From Blasia pusilla (taxonomy: Eukaryota; Marchantiophyta; Marchantiopsida; Blasiales), in the NCBI GenBank assembly GCA_050084515.1, contig CM114271.1, positions 22,940,001 through 23,004,000 on the forward strand: DNA of 64,000 nt. Direction: 5' to 3'. The notes beneath the pieces were generated by a model, which saw only the letters and a program-made list of their open reading frames with translations, was not told the DNA's origin and searched no databases. The translations under genes were made by a program, and so were the position numbers. Below, in pieces: positions 45,601-57,977 of this stretch. Position 1 is the stretch's first letter; every line of letters starts with the position of its first letter.

Positions 45601-46462
45601 AGACATTATTAAAGAGCCGTAGAGACACATTAATGCCCGAAAGACCGCGAAAAGGGACAGACAGAGAGAGAGAGTCGAGTGGAGAGAGGGCGGGCACGTT
45701 CGCGCGGAGCGATGTGCGGAGACGAGAGGAGAGGGGAGAGGTGGAGATCTCACGAAGGAATATGCAGAGCACCCGCATCATCATATTCGCAGGATCATCC
45801 CTCTGGAAGTCCTCCCTTCATTCCTTGGGATCACGCTCGCTCCTCGCTACTCCCTGCGGTGCGAATTTCTCGTTGCGTTTCACAGCAGCAGGCTGAACGG
45901 CCCTCTCCGCCCTTTTGTTCGCAATTGAAGCAAATCTCTCGGAGCACAACAGAACACAACGGAACGGAACACGCGAATAGCACACACGAGCGAACAGAAC
46001 AGAATAAGAGAAGAGGAGAGGAGAGGAGAGGAGAGGAGAGAAGAGAGAGAAGAGAAGAGAAGAGAAGAGAAGAGAAGAGAAGAGTAGAGAAAAAAGAGGA
46101 GCAGAGAAGAGAAGAGAAAAAAGAGGAGCAGAACGGAAGAGGAGAAGAGAAAGAGAAGAGAAGATAAGATGAGATAAGAGAAGAGCAAAAGAGGAGAGGA
46201 GAGGGAATGTCGATGCTGCAGTGGGTGTGGGGTGGTAGATGAGTGCGGGGGAAGTCGGAGCCGAGAGGTAGTGAGCAGCACGAGGTTCCTGGGTAGCCAG
46301 ACGCAGGAGTGGGGCTGTCCGTCCGCCAGTTAGTCACTCACTGGTAGAATTGAAGGGAGGGAGAGAGCGGAGGTCGAGGATTAAGAGCAAGAATTGCGTG
46401 CGGAGGAAGAATTGACTCGTCTATGAGGTGAATGGGGATTGGGCACACGCTGGGTCGAGAAC
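45600..46462 (+). promoter_or_regulatory. GA-rich promoter/5' leader of the papain-fold gene
   Basis: Purine-rich DNA leads into the start codon at 46463. It includes GA tracts at 45660-45750 and a long (AGAGGAG)n/(AGAAG)n array at about 46005-46200. GA/CT tracts of this kind are common in plant core promoters and 5' leaders. The transcription start cannot be fixed from sequence. Long open frames on either strand here are repeat artefacts. Confidence 0.5.
46005..46200. repeat. GA-rich microsatellite array
   Basis: Tandem GAGAG/GAGAA-type 5-base units with scattered substitutions; one strand is almost pure purine for close to 200 bp. Confidence 0.9.
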
Positions 46463-49400
46463 ATGGCGAAGCCTGGAGCTCTGGTTGCTGGATTGCTGTG
46501 GGTGGCGTGCTTGCTGGCGGATGTCCAAGCTTTCAGTTTGCCGTCGCTCGTGCGGGACTCGATTCCTCTGTTGCCTCACTCTGTATCTTGGCCTCTTCTG
46601 AACACTCTCCACAACGCCGTCGATTTGCTACCGCAATTTGTGGGCGCCATTTCTGAAAACGATTCAATTGCGTGGAAGGGCGCGTGTTTCTACGAAAACG
46701 AGGCGTACCTCGAGTTTTTAGAGCCTACCGCAGAAAATCCGAATGGTGGTGGGATCCTTCATTTGATGGTCTCTCTCTCTCTCTCTCTCTCTCTCCCCTC
46801 TGCAAATTGCGCTTAATTATCGTTCGAGGAGAATTGCATAGCGCTGCCTCTTGTCCTCAAGGCAACCAGCGAATTCGGGTGAGCTGCCCCCTCTGCCAAA
46901 GAGGTGGCCTTTGGGCTTCTCACTCCATTTCAGGTTTTCGCACCTGTGCCAGGTCCCGGTGCAAATGGCGACTGCCGTGTTTCCCTGCCCCTTCGGTTAT
47001 GTCGTACTGGAATTCTGCGAAATGGTCTACTCCTGTCACTTCTTGACGTTTTGCGACGACTTCCACTCTCATCACTTAACCGCGAGAAATAACGAGAGGG
47101 CCTCTGCAGCTCGAATAGCCCGACAGTGGAAGCCTGCGATAGTTTGATTTACGACGCATTGTCGGGAGTTGGTTTCGGCGGGTGTGCTTCCTCAGATTGT
47201 GTCGGGCTTCCGGCTTTTCTCTCTGGGAAAGTCCTTCCCTCACTTCGCTGCATTCGAGGCAGTGGATCTGCTCTGATTTCTGGACGCAGCTCCATTTCCA
47301 GGGGAGCTTCATTGGTGGCCTCCGATTGCACACACCGAAACATAAAGTGCGAGAGCGAGCGCTTCGTGCAATGAGCTCGAAGAATGGTTGTCTCCTGCGA
47401 GCTATGCAGGGGGTTTCTTGTGGAACCGCGGGTTCGGCGAGAGTGCTAGAAGCTTTCATCTTGCCTTCCCTGCACGTTCGATTGGTCACTTGTATCCTTC
47501 ACATTGATCGAGTGATTCCATTTGCGTGTGCAGACAAGCGCCGCCCACAGCTGGACATGTATAGACCTGTATGTGTTTGCAACGCCCTTCCGAATAACTT
47601 GGGACTACTACTTCACTGCCCGCCAGCATACTTTGAAGATCGCCAGTTGGGAAAATGGGGAGCTTGAATACGTAAGATTCCTACTCATTTCTTGTTTCAA
47701 GCTTGAAAGAGACAGCGATTGCATTCGTTTCCAATCACTTGTGGGAATCAAGACTGGTGTACCAAGAGGTATGTAAAGGTTATGCGTGCGATTGCTAGTC
47801 AGTTTCAGCCCTATACAAGTACGTCTACTGCTGATGGAATTGGATGTTCACACTCTCAATGGCTCGATGCAGATCAAAGAAAGAGGTTTTTCTCTCTTTC
47901 TCATGCCGGCTGGAATGCTGGGAACACTCGTGGCATTGTGGGATGTGCTACCGATATTCTCCAACTCTGGGTGGGGCGAGAATTCGAACCTTGCGTTTTT
48001 GGAAAAGCACATGGACGCGACATTCACAAAACGCCCTCTGCCATGGATCACGAATCTGACCACAGATGATATCCACTCTGGGGATTTTCTGGCTCTTTCA
48101 AAGGTTCGAGGCCGCTGGGGGGGTTTCGAGACACTTGAGAAGTGGGTCACAGGTGCATATGCAGGACATACAGCAGTATGCCTGAAAGACGAAGCAGGAA
48201 AATTGTGGGTTGGCGAATCAGGTCATGAGAATGAGAAGGTACAGAGTTGATGTCTACGATGCTGTCAAATAAATGAGATAGACGATTGCCATTTGATTTC
48301 ACAAGATGTTGATGTTCTATAAATGCAGCCACCTAATTCTTGGGCACTTGGTCCTCTCTATCAGTGGCCGTGATGAGCCAATAATATTGGGACGTTGACC
48401 GCGGTAGGCCAAGCTTTTGTTGCATCTTCCCCTCTGGGGTCCACCAAAGCTCTCACTAAGATTTGCAGGTCTGGGTTTTGTGCAGGGTGAAGAAGTGATT
48501 GTTGTGATCCCGTGGGAGGAGTGGTGGAATTTGCAACTAGTTGACGAAGCCGATCCTCATGTAGCTATTCTGCCTCTGCATCCTGATATGAGAGCAAAAT
48601 TCAACAATACCGCAGCTTGGGAGTATGCACGTAAAATGGATGGACAGCCCTATGGATATCACAACATGATTTTCAGCTGGATTGATACAAGAAATCAAAA
48701 TTACCCTCCACCGCTGGATGCAAACTTGGTATGTTGTATTTTGACTTAGTTAATATGGACTTTTCTCGATTCCTCCCATGCTTTATTCAGATAACTATTA
48801 GACGAATATGCCCATGTTATATACTTCACAAAGAAGATTTGAATGTGGTAGAATCCTTGTACTTTCTTTGTTTCCCCATTTTCCCTTGCACCAACCCATA
48901 AGGAAATCTGCCGTGTTTAAGACTATGACATGTATGGCTGTATTTTCTAGCTTCCTTTTTACGAACCATTTTCACGTGCACACTAGGGACAGTCAAACAC
49001 TGATTCTCAACACAACCATGAAAGCAACAAGGTACTTGCCGTGGTAGTATTTCCATAAACTCAGGAGGGACTGTGGACCATGTTTCAATACTAAACTGTG
49101 AAACCCACAGCTTCACTGAATGTGAGGGAATTGCTATACTCTCTCACTACAGGAATGACCCCCACTGCTCTACTCAGTGGGACAGCTTGATGGCCTGAAA
49201 TATGAGTTATTGGAATAAGTGAGGCTGAACCATAGATCCAGTGATGGGTGGAAATAGAGGACACCAATGTAAGTGTGAGCTAATAATAGCCAGGTCACAT
49301 TAAGAAGGCAATATCAAGACATATCACATGTCGATATGCCTAGTGCAGGGTCTGGCACATTTGAGAAAGGGGAGCAGGAGTCGAGAGTGGATCTAGGAAA

Positions 49401-50415
49401 GGTCAACATGGAAATTGGCTACATTTAGAGATGATTTAGCACTGATTAGAGCTGAGGCTTGCTCCATCCTTGCAACCAGACGGGCACACAATCCTGTTCA
49501 CACTAAGCTTGCCATCACCTCTGCAATGGTCTTTTACAAGGTGGTATATCAGTGAATAGTGAAATTGTGCCAACTGGAATTATAAATCCTTGTAGTTTTC
49601 AGCATGAAAACTCATCATATTGGCTGATCAATAGATATGCGGACTGCAGGTGGCATCGGTCATCACAATGTGGACTCGAATTCAGCCTGATTATGCCTCA
49701 AATATGTGGAACGAGGCGCTTAACAAACGTCTCGGAACTGAGGTAATTGACTACTACGACATCATATGTCATGGGCGGTGATCAAACTGGAGACTTTTGA
49801 AGTTTTTTTGCTTAGGTAGATTTGAATGGATTCTGATCCACTTGTCCTATCTCTGTTGGAACCAGGGCTTAGACCTGCCGGCTGTCATTGTGGAGAGTGA
49901 CAAGCGAGGTATACCTTTTGAGGAGCTTCTTGCAATGCCAGAAAAAGATGAATGGGTATACAGTGATGGGAAGTCAACTACATGTGTAGCATTTATTCTG
50001 GAAATGTACAAGGAGGCTGGGTTGTTCGGGGACCTTGCAAATGAAGTACAAGTAACAGAGTTCACGGTAAGTCCTGGATTTTGATCACCTAGTTCTGGAT
50101 GATACCGTGCTGGTTTGAATAGTGCTGAACTCTGATATTGTGTAGCTCTAAGCACTTCTTCGGACTACATACTGATCTCTGTTTGTAATTTCTGCCCAGA
50201 TTCGAGATGCGTACATGCTTAAGTTCTTCAATAATGATCCAACAAATCTACCCGCCTCGTGTCATCGAAAAAATGAAACTGTTCTACCTTTCTGCCAAGT
50301 TCTTGGCCAATACTTAATGGAGCTGCCAGATTACAACACAATTCTACCGTATCCACACATGAACGAGAAGTGCCCCTCAATAGCACCAGACTATCAAAGA
50401 CCTCCACTGTGCTGA
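46463..50415 (+). CDS. Secreted permuted papain-fold (NlpC/P60-like) protein
   Basis: Seven exons, all phase 0: 46463-46768, 47534-47671, 47873-48238, 48486-48728, 49650-49742, 49866-50066, 50200-50415; 520 residues. The start is the ATG giving MAKPGALVAGLLWVACLLAD, a clear signal peptide, so the protein should enter the secretory pathway. Landmarks: SAAHSWTCIDLYVFATPFRI, SLFLMPAGMLGTLVALWDVL, NSNLAFLEKHMDATFTKRPL, GFETLEKWVTGAYAGHTAVC, EYARKMDGQPYGYHNMIFSW, EWVYSDGKSTTCVAFILEMY and a Cys-rich tail. A candidate catalytic His (AGHTAV) precedes a candidate catalytic Cys (TTCVAF), the order of circularly permuted NlpC/P60 proteins. I recognise the layout as a conserved uncharacterised plant family; enzyme activity is inferred. 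The first donor (GTCTCT) is unusual. All exons look intact. Confidence 0.88.
46769..46796 (+). repeat. CT microsatellite starting at the first splice donor
   Basis: Directly after the exon 1 end (CATTTGATG) the intron begins G followed by (TC)n for about 28 bases, so the donor is GTCTCTCT. The array sits on the 5' splice site itself. Confidence 0.8.
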
Positions 50416-51130
50416 GCGCATCTAGATTTCAAGCTGTACATTTAATTTATGGTATCTAGCTTAAGACTTTTGAGCTTACAAATTAACTAGAACTATCTTC
50501 GGAAGTCTTGCTGATCAACTGATCAGATGATGCATCTCTAGAGATATCAACTTGGCCACTTAAGTCCCACTCTAGTGAGGGTGCCATTCTTTGCGCACCA
50601 CATCTGGGATTGTGAGTGGACCACAATTTGTAAAATACGATAACTTTAATGATACATTCCTCCCGGCCGGATTCCACTGGCGGGAGGAATGTGCCCTAGA
50701 TCTGACGGGGAACATTGCATAAGAATCAACTTGTGTTGTTTCCCAACTGAACTTCACAACTGCACCAACTTTTCTAACCTCCTGCCACTGTTCCACTATG
50801 TGCCAAGGATAGTCTTTTTATGTGCTTTCATCTCATATAGGTGAGGATACTTTCACCATCTTTAACAACCCCTTGTGAAAAGTGTCATGTATGTTTTCTC
50901 TTGACGGCCATTCAAGTGCAAGCATATTGGAGTCCATTCCAGTGATTTTAAGTGGTGGAATTTGTGCAGATGGTTGGAAACCCTCCCAAAAAATGCAATA
51001 GATTCTACAGGTTTCTCTTGCATCTGTGTGGGGAATGGTAAGAGATGTTCACCACATCAATTTTTTTCATAATAGGGCAAGGTGGTTGGTATAAATTTTG
51101 AAAAATTAACCTATATGTAATTGTTAGAAA
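50416..51130. other. Downstream region of the papain-fold gene
   Basis: No gene. Probable 3' untranslated region followed by intergenic DNA. A short palindromic CATTCCTCCCGCCAG/CTGGCGGGAGGAATG-like pair occurs at 50655-50690. Confidence 0.4.
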
Positions 51131-51140
51131 AATGTCCAAG

Positions 51141-51302
51141 AGAAAGGTAACCTCTCACTAGTACTATCAGTTTACTTTTTATTATACTTTAGTGTTATCA
51201 CGGCTTTTATGATAAATTAAAGAGAAAGGTAACCTCTCACCAGTGCTATTAGTTTACTTTTTATTATACCTCTAGTGCTATCACGTCTTTTATGATAAAT
51301 TA
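51141..51302. repeat. Two-copy tandem duplication, 82-bp period
   Basis: AGAAAGGTAACCTCTCAC, AGTTTACTTTTTATTATAC and CTTTTATGATAAATTAA recur at exactly 82-base spacing (51141 and 51223). The second copy runs into the LTR-like sequence. Confidence 0.85.
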
Positions 51303-51920
51303 ATGAGACCTAGTAGAGCGCATTCAAGCATAGTCAAGGGTTCCGTCAAGAGGTTGAGGCTAAGGATAATGTGAGAAAGCAAGTTTTATCTTTGTTTCGG
51401 CTCATTTGGTGGCACATAGAAAATCGTACTATTTCGAGTGAGTTATCGTTTTCAGCATAGTTGACTTTTCATTTTGGGAAGTGGATTTGGACCTCATACA
51501 GCAGGTCAAGAGCCAAGGAGGTGATCTACCAGCATAAGTTATCATGGAGAGAGCTCTGAGAGGGAAAGGAGTATACTTCAAAGAGAGAGAGTTTGAGAGT
51601 TCATTTTTTTTTAACCTGTTAGCATGAGAGAGTGTAACATGGTCCCCTTTGCTTTATGTGTGTAACCTAGGCCTCCCATTAGATGAGAGTTTGATTTGAT
51701 ATGAGAGAGAGAGAGAGAGAAAAGAAGAAGAAGAAGTTGTGTGCATCATGGAGAGACTTTATCGTGAGAGAGATCTTTGATTTGGAGATATTTTGATACT
51801 TAACGTCCTGAAGTTTAGATATCATGAGTTAACATGGAATCAAATGTATTCGTGTATGTCTTCGATGACAATGATGTATGTTGTGTAACAATGTGTACAC
51901 ATATAAGATTACACTAAGTG
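51275..51920 (+). repeat. Diverged copy of the Ty3-family LTR (tail then head)
   Basis: Matches the LTR pieces at 28.7-29.8 and 35.5-35.9 kb. Landmarks are CACGTCTTTTA, GA.CTAGTAGAGCGC, TTTCGGCTCATTTGG, CAGGTCAAGAGCCAAGGAGG, then TTTGGAGATATTTTGATACTTAACG and TGAGTTAACATGG. Tail sequence is joined directly to head sequence with no internal region. Older and more diverged than the other copies. Confidence 0.7.
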
Positions 51921-52706
51921 CAACTTGTATGCTTGCCTAGCCTCTTACGAAGTTTACGTGTGCATGGGATAATACTCCTTAAAGATGCATATTTAACAAC
52001 AAACACATTAGAAGTAGATCACTAAATGATTAAATTTTCTATTTTATACTTATTTGCACTAATTTTAAAGGAGTGGAGAAGAGGTTGAGGTTGAGTAAGT
52101 AAAGTACATTGTTTTTAAATTCGGTTGTTTCATCATATCTTATATGGAATTAAAATGAACTAAGTTATCAAACTTTCTATGATAATATATAAATAGAACA
52201 TTTAACAACTTTATTGTAGGGGTTTGTCTCCACTTTCCATTTCCATCTTTACTCTTTTAATCACTCCAATGTGCACATCAATTCACACAAAGACCAAATG
52301 TATGACATAAATCAAACGAAACCATGTCTTTGTGTAAGTTGCTAGACTCCAGTTTTTGTTCTCCATTTAAAAAAAATTCTTTGGGATTATTGTTGCTCAT
52401 CGTAAAATTTCCTTCATGCCACCAAATGGAATAGTAACATCTTACCTTCAAGTTTGGAACATTGAAACTATCCCATTGGGCACTTAAACAGTGCAATAGT
52501 AGGACAATGCTTTGCAACTAACATTATACAAGTACAGATAAGTTTCGAAGGAAGATGGGTTTCCAAACCTTCTTGGTTGAGCTGTTTAATCCATGTACTC
52601 CATAAACTTGGTGATGCGTGTTGAAAAACATGCTTGCAAAGTCTCCTTCCCCTCTTTTATACTTGCTTTGGTTGCATGGACAATCACTTGACTTACTTGC
52701 TCAAGT

Positions 52707-53291
52707 TCATTGGTGTGGTTTATGAGACCAACATGTTGGGGATGCGGAACAGTTTAGTTGTGTTCCCATGCTGCTTTTCTTATGGTTCAATGGGATTGCT
52801 CCCATTCTGAACTTGAACTTGAGCCGGGTTCCCACGCAAGGGGTTCCCTGGAAATAGTTCTTCAGTTGTGCCTTCTCACGATATACCGTCAAAAGAGAGA
52901 GGTCAGCCATTTTCATGGCTTCCTCCGTGTTGTTCTGTTGTGAGTGTTTGCCCACTGCTTTAGTTATGGTATCCACGATTGCTATCTCATCTTGCTCCCA
53001 CAGTTCAGGTCGTGGAGGGAGCTTGGATGCTTGCATAATCTTTTGAACCTTTTTCGTGCAAGATTTGCCCTGCTTTATGGGTCTTCTTTGGGTCCAAGGT
53101 TTCCCCATCACCTCTTTAGGATAGCGATGGGAGTCCATTGTCTCCATCTGCCTATGCCATTTCAACTTGGCGATGTCACGTCTATCCTCCAAGGGATCTA
53201 CACCAAGTTCTGATCTCACACCAACTCGGGCTGTTCGTGAGGAAGTTGACATCATACCCCGAAATGCCTTCAGCTGCACAACTTCAAGCAT
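52707..53291 (-). pseudogene. LINE C-terminal region
   Basis: Encodes FRGMMSTSSRTARVGVRSEL, DRRDIAKLKWHRQMETM and a conserved C-terminal block, TRLKFKFRMGAIPLNHKKSS, followed by cysteines (NCSASPTC). The latter resembles the zinc-finger-like tail found after the RT in many plant and animal LINEs. It is shifted in frame relative to the RT part. Confidence 0.75.
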
Positions 53292-54590
53292 GTCCCTTTG
53301 TTTAGTGTTGGCATCCCATATTCCAGTGAGGGAAAAATGGTATGCAAAATGACACTGCGCTTTACTTTTGATGTGATATCCCGGCAGTGTAGGAATATGG
53401 ACAGACCGTTCACCTTCTTGTGGCCTTTCTCAGTAGTCTTCTTAATCTGTGCATTCCACATGAAGCTTCCGAGAATTCTATGCCGAGACAGATGTATGTG
53501 GTCACACGGGGGATCTCTTGTTCACCCCAGTACCACTGTTGGTCTTGGTCCTTCCTCCTTGCCATTGAAAATCATCACACCGCACTTCAGTTCATTTGCC
53601 TCCATGCCCCACATGTCACACCAGATTTTGGTAAGGGAGATCATCTCTTGGAGTTTCTCTCCTTTTTCCTCGAGGCCACCAAAGTCAGCAGCAAACATTA
53701 GGGCATCAACAAAGCTCTTGCCCACCTGTATGCCTAGTCCACTATCCTCCATTTCTTCCAATAGGGAATTCACGAAAGTGTTGAAGAGAGTGGGGGAGAG
53801 CGGGCATCCTTGAGCCCCTCCTTGCTGGATGTCGAATGTCCCACTCTTTTGGCCATTCACCAGAACTCTACTCCTTGTGTTCTGGTACATCTTCTCCACC
53901 ACCCTCCAAATTTTCCCTCTCAGCCCCGCCTTCCACAAGCTTTAAGATAGCCCGTCACGCCATATAGTGTCATATGCCTTCTTGAGGTCCAAGAAGAAGC
54001 AATAGGTGGGTTTCCCCTCTTTTTTCCTACCCTGGATAATCTGACTGAAGGTGAAGATGTGATCCACGCATCCTCGGGCTTGCCGGAAGCCAGCCTGGCC
54101 TTCCTTGATGACAGAATTCTCCTCCAAGTACACAGAGATCCTATTGTTGAGTATTCGGTAGAGGAGCTTCCTGACTACACTCAGCAATGTAATACCCCTG
54201 TAGTTTCCAGGGTCTTCTCGCTCACCCTTCTTGAAGAGGTTCACGATGACTCCCACCCGCCATCTTTGTGGGATGAGTTCTGCCCGCCAGACCAGGTTGA
54301 AGAGACTCACTAGAGAACGAGCCATAGCAACATCGCCATACTTCAACAGCTCATTCACAAGCTCATCACCACCGCGTGCTTTGTGGTTCGCAAGTTCTTT
54401 GATCGCTGCTCCCACCCAGCCAGGGATATCTAATCGTTATATGGGTTGCCCAGCTCAACCTCATCATCTACCTTCTCCCGTTGTATCTTAACAAAATCCT
54501 TCACCACCCTCTCGAAGTTCTGCTCTTCAAGGGATGTCCGAGCGGGCTTCCTACCTAACTCCTTGTAATGGTCTTCCAACACATGTCGGA
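53270..54590 (-). pseudogene. LINE reverse transcriptase domain
   Basis: Motifs: LANHKARGGDELVNELLKYG, NLVWRAELIPQRWRVGVIV, GNYRGITLLSVVRKLLYRIL, AGFRQARGCVDHIF, FFLDLKKAYDTIWRDGLS, then a stop, then FDIQQGGAQGCPLSPTLFNT. The catalytic box, normally FADD, reads LMFAADFGG: one aspartate is Ala. Near 53461-53300 follows GSFMWNAQIKKTTEKGHKKV. Inactive by both stops and active-site change. Confidence 0.86.
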
Positions 54591-54591
54591 T

Positions 54592-55887
54592 CTATTTAGC
54601 CGTGGTCACCATTCCACCGTCTTTTCTCTTCAAGGCCTTTACGTCATTTTTTTCCATGGCCTTGCTCAATTTCTGCACTTCCATCCAGAACTTTATCTGA
54701 TTCTCAGTGAAATTCTCATTGATGGATGAGTATGTCACTTGGTTCAATTTCTTCTTGTGCATGCGCACGAGAAGACGAGTTTCCTTGCGTAGGGCCACAT
54801 ACTCTGCCCACAAGGATGCATTGTCCCTGGCTTTGGCACTTGTTACATACGCTTCCCTTCGTTTGGCAATGGCTGCCTTGAGTTCCAAGGACCACCATTT
54901 GACGGCTCTGCCGCATATTATCAATTTCCTGCCGACAGAAATCTCGGCGGCATCTATCACTCCACGCTCCCACCATGCCAGCATCATGTCCATAGTTGTT
55001 CTTGTGAACCCAAAGGTCTTGATGGTAGATGCAATGAAAGTGTCAAATGCCAAGAGATTTTCTTCCAGCTTGCCAATGTACACCTTCTTGTTGTCCTCAT
55101 CTTGGAAGTCCTCTATCCTCCATTTCTTAATCACTCTCTTCACTGGTTTGGTTGAGCATTTTAGCCTTTGCTGCAACTCTGTCCAAACCAATGAATGATC
55201 TGATCTTCCAATGTCTATCGCATCCACTGTGATCTTCCCACTGCGTGCGTAGAGTTCCTCATCCACAGCTATGTTGTCCACAATGGAGCTTTCATTCTCC
55301 TTGAAGTTGACCCTAGTCCAAGCCAGGGAACCCACCTTATGCCTATCATTCAGTGCCATCAGTTGAAGTTCCCTCAACATCGTGATCAGCCATGTGCCAT
55401 TGCCATTCACTCTCACATCTCCAAACATCCCGATCTCCGCTTGGGAATCAGTGCCTTGCCCCACCCAGCTATTGAAGTCTCCCAGCAAAACTATGTTCCC
55501 CTTTGTCTGGAACCCAAGGCAATCAGTTTTCACACTATCAAAAGCTGCCTCTGTTACAACAGGAGATTCACTGTTTGTAGGCATGTAAATACACCCAATA
55601 TACATATCCCGCGAGTTGCACTCTGCTCGGACTTTGACCCATATGCTGTGTTCATACTCGAGCCCTGTGCTGATGATCTCACACCTGTCCACCATGAAGT
55701 CTTTGATGAAGAACTCGACACCCTTCATACCTCTGTTGTTGTCCGCTTGGGTGTTGCACATCTTTCCAAACCATGCATAGTGCGGTACATGGGGTACCTC
55801 CATTAACTTGGTTTCCCAAGTTTCCTGACCACCGCATATATGTATTTGATTTTTCAGCAAAACTTCAGCAACCTCCAGATGCTTCAT
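54592..55887 (-). pseudogene. LINE endonuclease domain
   Basis: An exonuclease-endonuclease-phosphatase fold that would nick target DNA for target-primed reverse transcription. Motifs in order: IHICGGQETWETK (catalytic-type Glu), MYIGCIYMPTNSES, NIVLLGDFNSWVG and DIGRSDHSLVW (catalytic-type Asp-His). The domain is followed by about 180 residues leading to the RT. This part of the element is uninterrupted for 431 codons, the best preserved section. Confidence 0.88.
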
Positions 55888-56599
55888 TGCATGGGTCAGT
55901 CCACAGAAGTTCTAGGTACCCAAACGGAGACCTGTCACTAAGTGGGTTGGGGGTCAGCGGGCACGCTTTTGGCGTATGTGTGGTTGCTTGCAACATGGAA
56001 CCTCTTCATGTGCAGGCTCTTCATCGCTGGTTCCTTGGAGAGCACAAAAGATATTAGGTGTGTAGATCACCAACGGTTTTGTGGAGATGGGCCTTTCCTT
56101 CAAGCTGGAACCACCCTCGACTACCATAGCCCTCCAGTTGTAGGCATGTCTCAATTCTTCAGACACCTGGTTTTTATGGCAAGCCAAGTATTGGTCTCCT
56201 CTGCCCTTGATGGACGCCTTGAAGATACATTAACGGCCATTCATCATCCGAGTAACTCCAGCAGTAGCCATGAATTCAAAGCCCAAAGCTGCGCACATGA
56301 TCTTAAATGAGACGAAGTCTATTGTGGGACGTACACCGAAAATGATCATGTGGACCCGTTGTCTCCTCCTATAGACCAGATTGAACTCTCTGCCCACATC
56401 CGAACTGCAGGGGGCCTTTGATCGTCTCACATAAACATGCCGGTATTCCCCGCCCAGCTTGGGGATGCAGAGCTTTGGTATGCGCCTTTGATAGGTGAAT
56501 TGATACTCCTCACAAGCTTGGGAGGACGGAGATATATTGGGCTCAAGGCCGCTGATTATATGTGGAGGTTTGGCAAACAACTGATTTAGGATCTGGGGA

Positions 56600-57970
56600 G
56601 AATCTTTAAGCTCCCAGCCCGAGAGTCCAGACAGGGACTCGCTGTCCTATTTGTGCGGAGGGGCTGCCTCCAAGCCCAAAGAGAGCCCGCTTGTTACCCC
56701 CAGAGATCATCACTACCTGCCAAGGTGAACAGTCCTGGCATTAAGCTACAGAGGAGGGCCCCTGAATCCAGCTTCAAAAGAAGGAGAGGTCTCCATTTCT
56801 CCAACTAAGTCCACTAGACACCTTACTTGTGGCACAACCGCCACAAGTCACATGGACTACAGGACACACTAATCCACACCTACCAACCAGGGGAACGACA
56901 TCGCAAGCTCACTACAGGTTCCAACTACAGCAATGGGCAACTCTATAGAGAGTATTGCTATATTGCTTGCCCGCGGTTCACTCATTATAAGCTACCCAGG
57001 AGTAGTGCTTTAGAACATGTCGTCCCAACATACTAGGCCTGTCGGAACTTGTAGTTTTGGGGTTTAAACCCAACCCAATTCTGAGTAAGAGAGAGAGAGA
57101 GAGACTGTACTCATTAAATAGTGCCTGTCGTAGCCTCGCGACCATAGACCCCGCGCCCTGGTTAGACCGTGCTTGAGACTGGGATGGGTGTAGAGAGAGA
57201 AGCAAGTGAAGAAGGTACCATATGAGAGGAGGGAGACACTCTCATATAGTGAGTGCTGACCAAACAACGGTGCGTAAGAGAGAGAGATAGAGAGAGACGC
57301 TCTGATTCAATCCAAACATTTCAATTTTTGTTTTCAGAAGCCCTCTGATTGCAAGGTCCCACTGCAACAAGCAGAAAATTTGTGGACCCTGTGCTAGATT
57401 AGACACCTTTCAAATAAATGAACAAGTCTAGTTGGACAGTTACGGGATCCATCCCACAAAAAAAGTTTGTGCAGCGGCACTTCCCACTGTGGACTACATC
57501 CATTAAAATTGGAACTTTCGTCTTTGTATTTCCTTTCACTTTTTGGCAGTCACCAACCGGATACAAATGCATGGAAGAGGAGTGATCCACAACCACAAAG
57601 CAGTAGATTTCAACTCCACCTTCTAGGTTTAAAATCCCGAGTCTTCCATATGCTAGACATTTTACACTGCATGATCATGCTATGTCCGATTTCCTTCCTA
57701 TCAAGATTTATAAAAAGAATCTAAGCATGTCAACAACCTTTCTATCTTCATCTAATCTTGATACTTCATATACGGATGACTTTAGAGTTTTAAGCCTGAA
57801 AATAATTGAAATGCCAGAATTCTAGAACTATGATGATAATCTACAGTGGGTGAGACAAAGAAACAGGTTTTCAGTCTCAAGTTACAAATACAAACTGCAC
57901 ACTAAATCCGGAGAAATACTTCAAGAGCAAAACTGAGAAAGCCGCGATTTTAGGTCCGCCATTATGATTC
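56600..57970. other. Intergenic stretch between LINE and sphingosine kinase
   Basis: No gene. 56600-57050 may be the 5' leader of the LINE. Two GA microsatellites lie at 57088-57106 and 57276-57297. A block at 57210-57260 resembles 21925-21975 in a DPH5 intron. The rest is probably the 3' flank of the kinase gene. Confidence 0.4.
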
Positions 57971-57977
57971 ATGTCAC

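Larger units (their letters stand above)
52700..56580 (-). mobile_element. Near-full-length, dead non-LTR retrotransposon (LINE, APE type)
   Basis: Minus strand, 5' end on the right. The open frames line up as one long protein with few breaks: N-terminal stretch (about 56580-55954), AP endonuclease (55887-54592), RT (54415-53270) and C-terminal region (53291-52707). Breaks include in-frame stops near 54593, 54432, 53940 and 53508 and a frame change near 53290. No target-site duplication or poly(A) tail was recognised. A truncated relative lies in a DPH5 intron. Confidence 0.85.

Noticed and set aside
45679-46337. Long open frames on both strands rich in Glu/Arg or Ser/Leu/Phe
   Set aside because: They are translations of the GA/CT microsatellite.
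54707-55806. Plus-strand open frames over the LINE
   Set aside because: Antisense shadows of the endonuclease domain.
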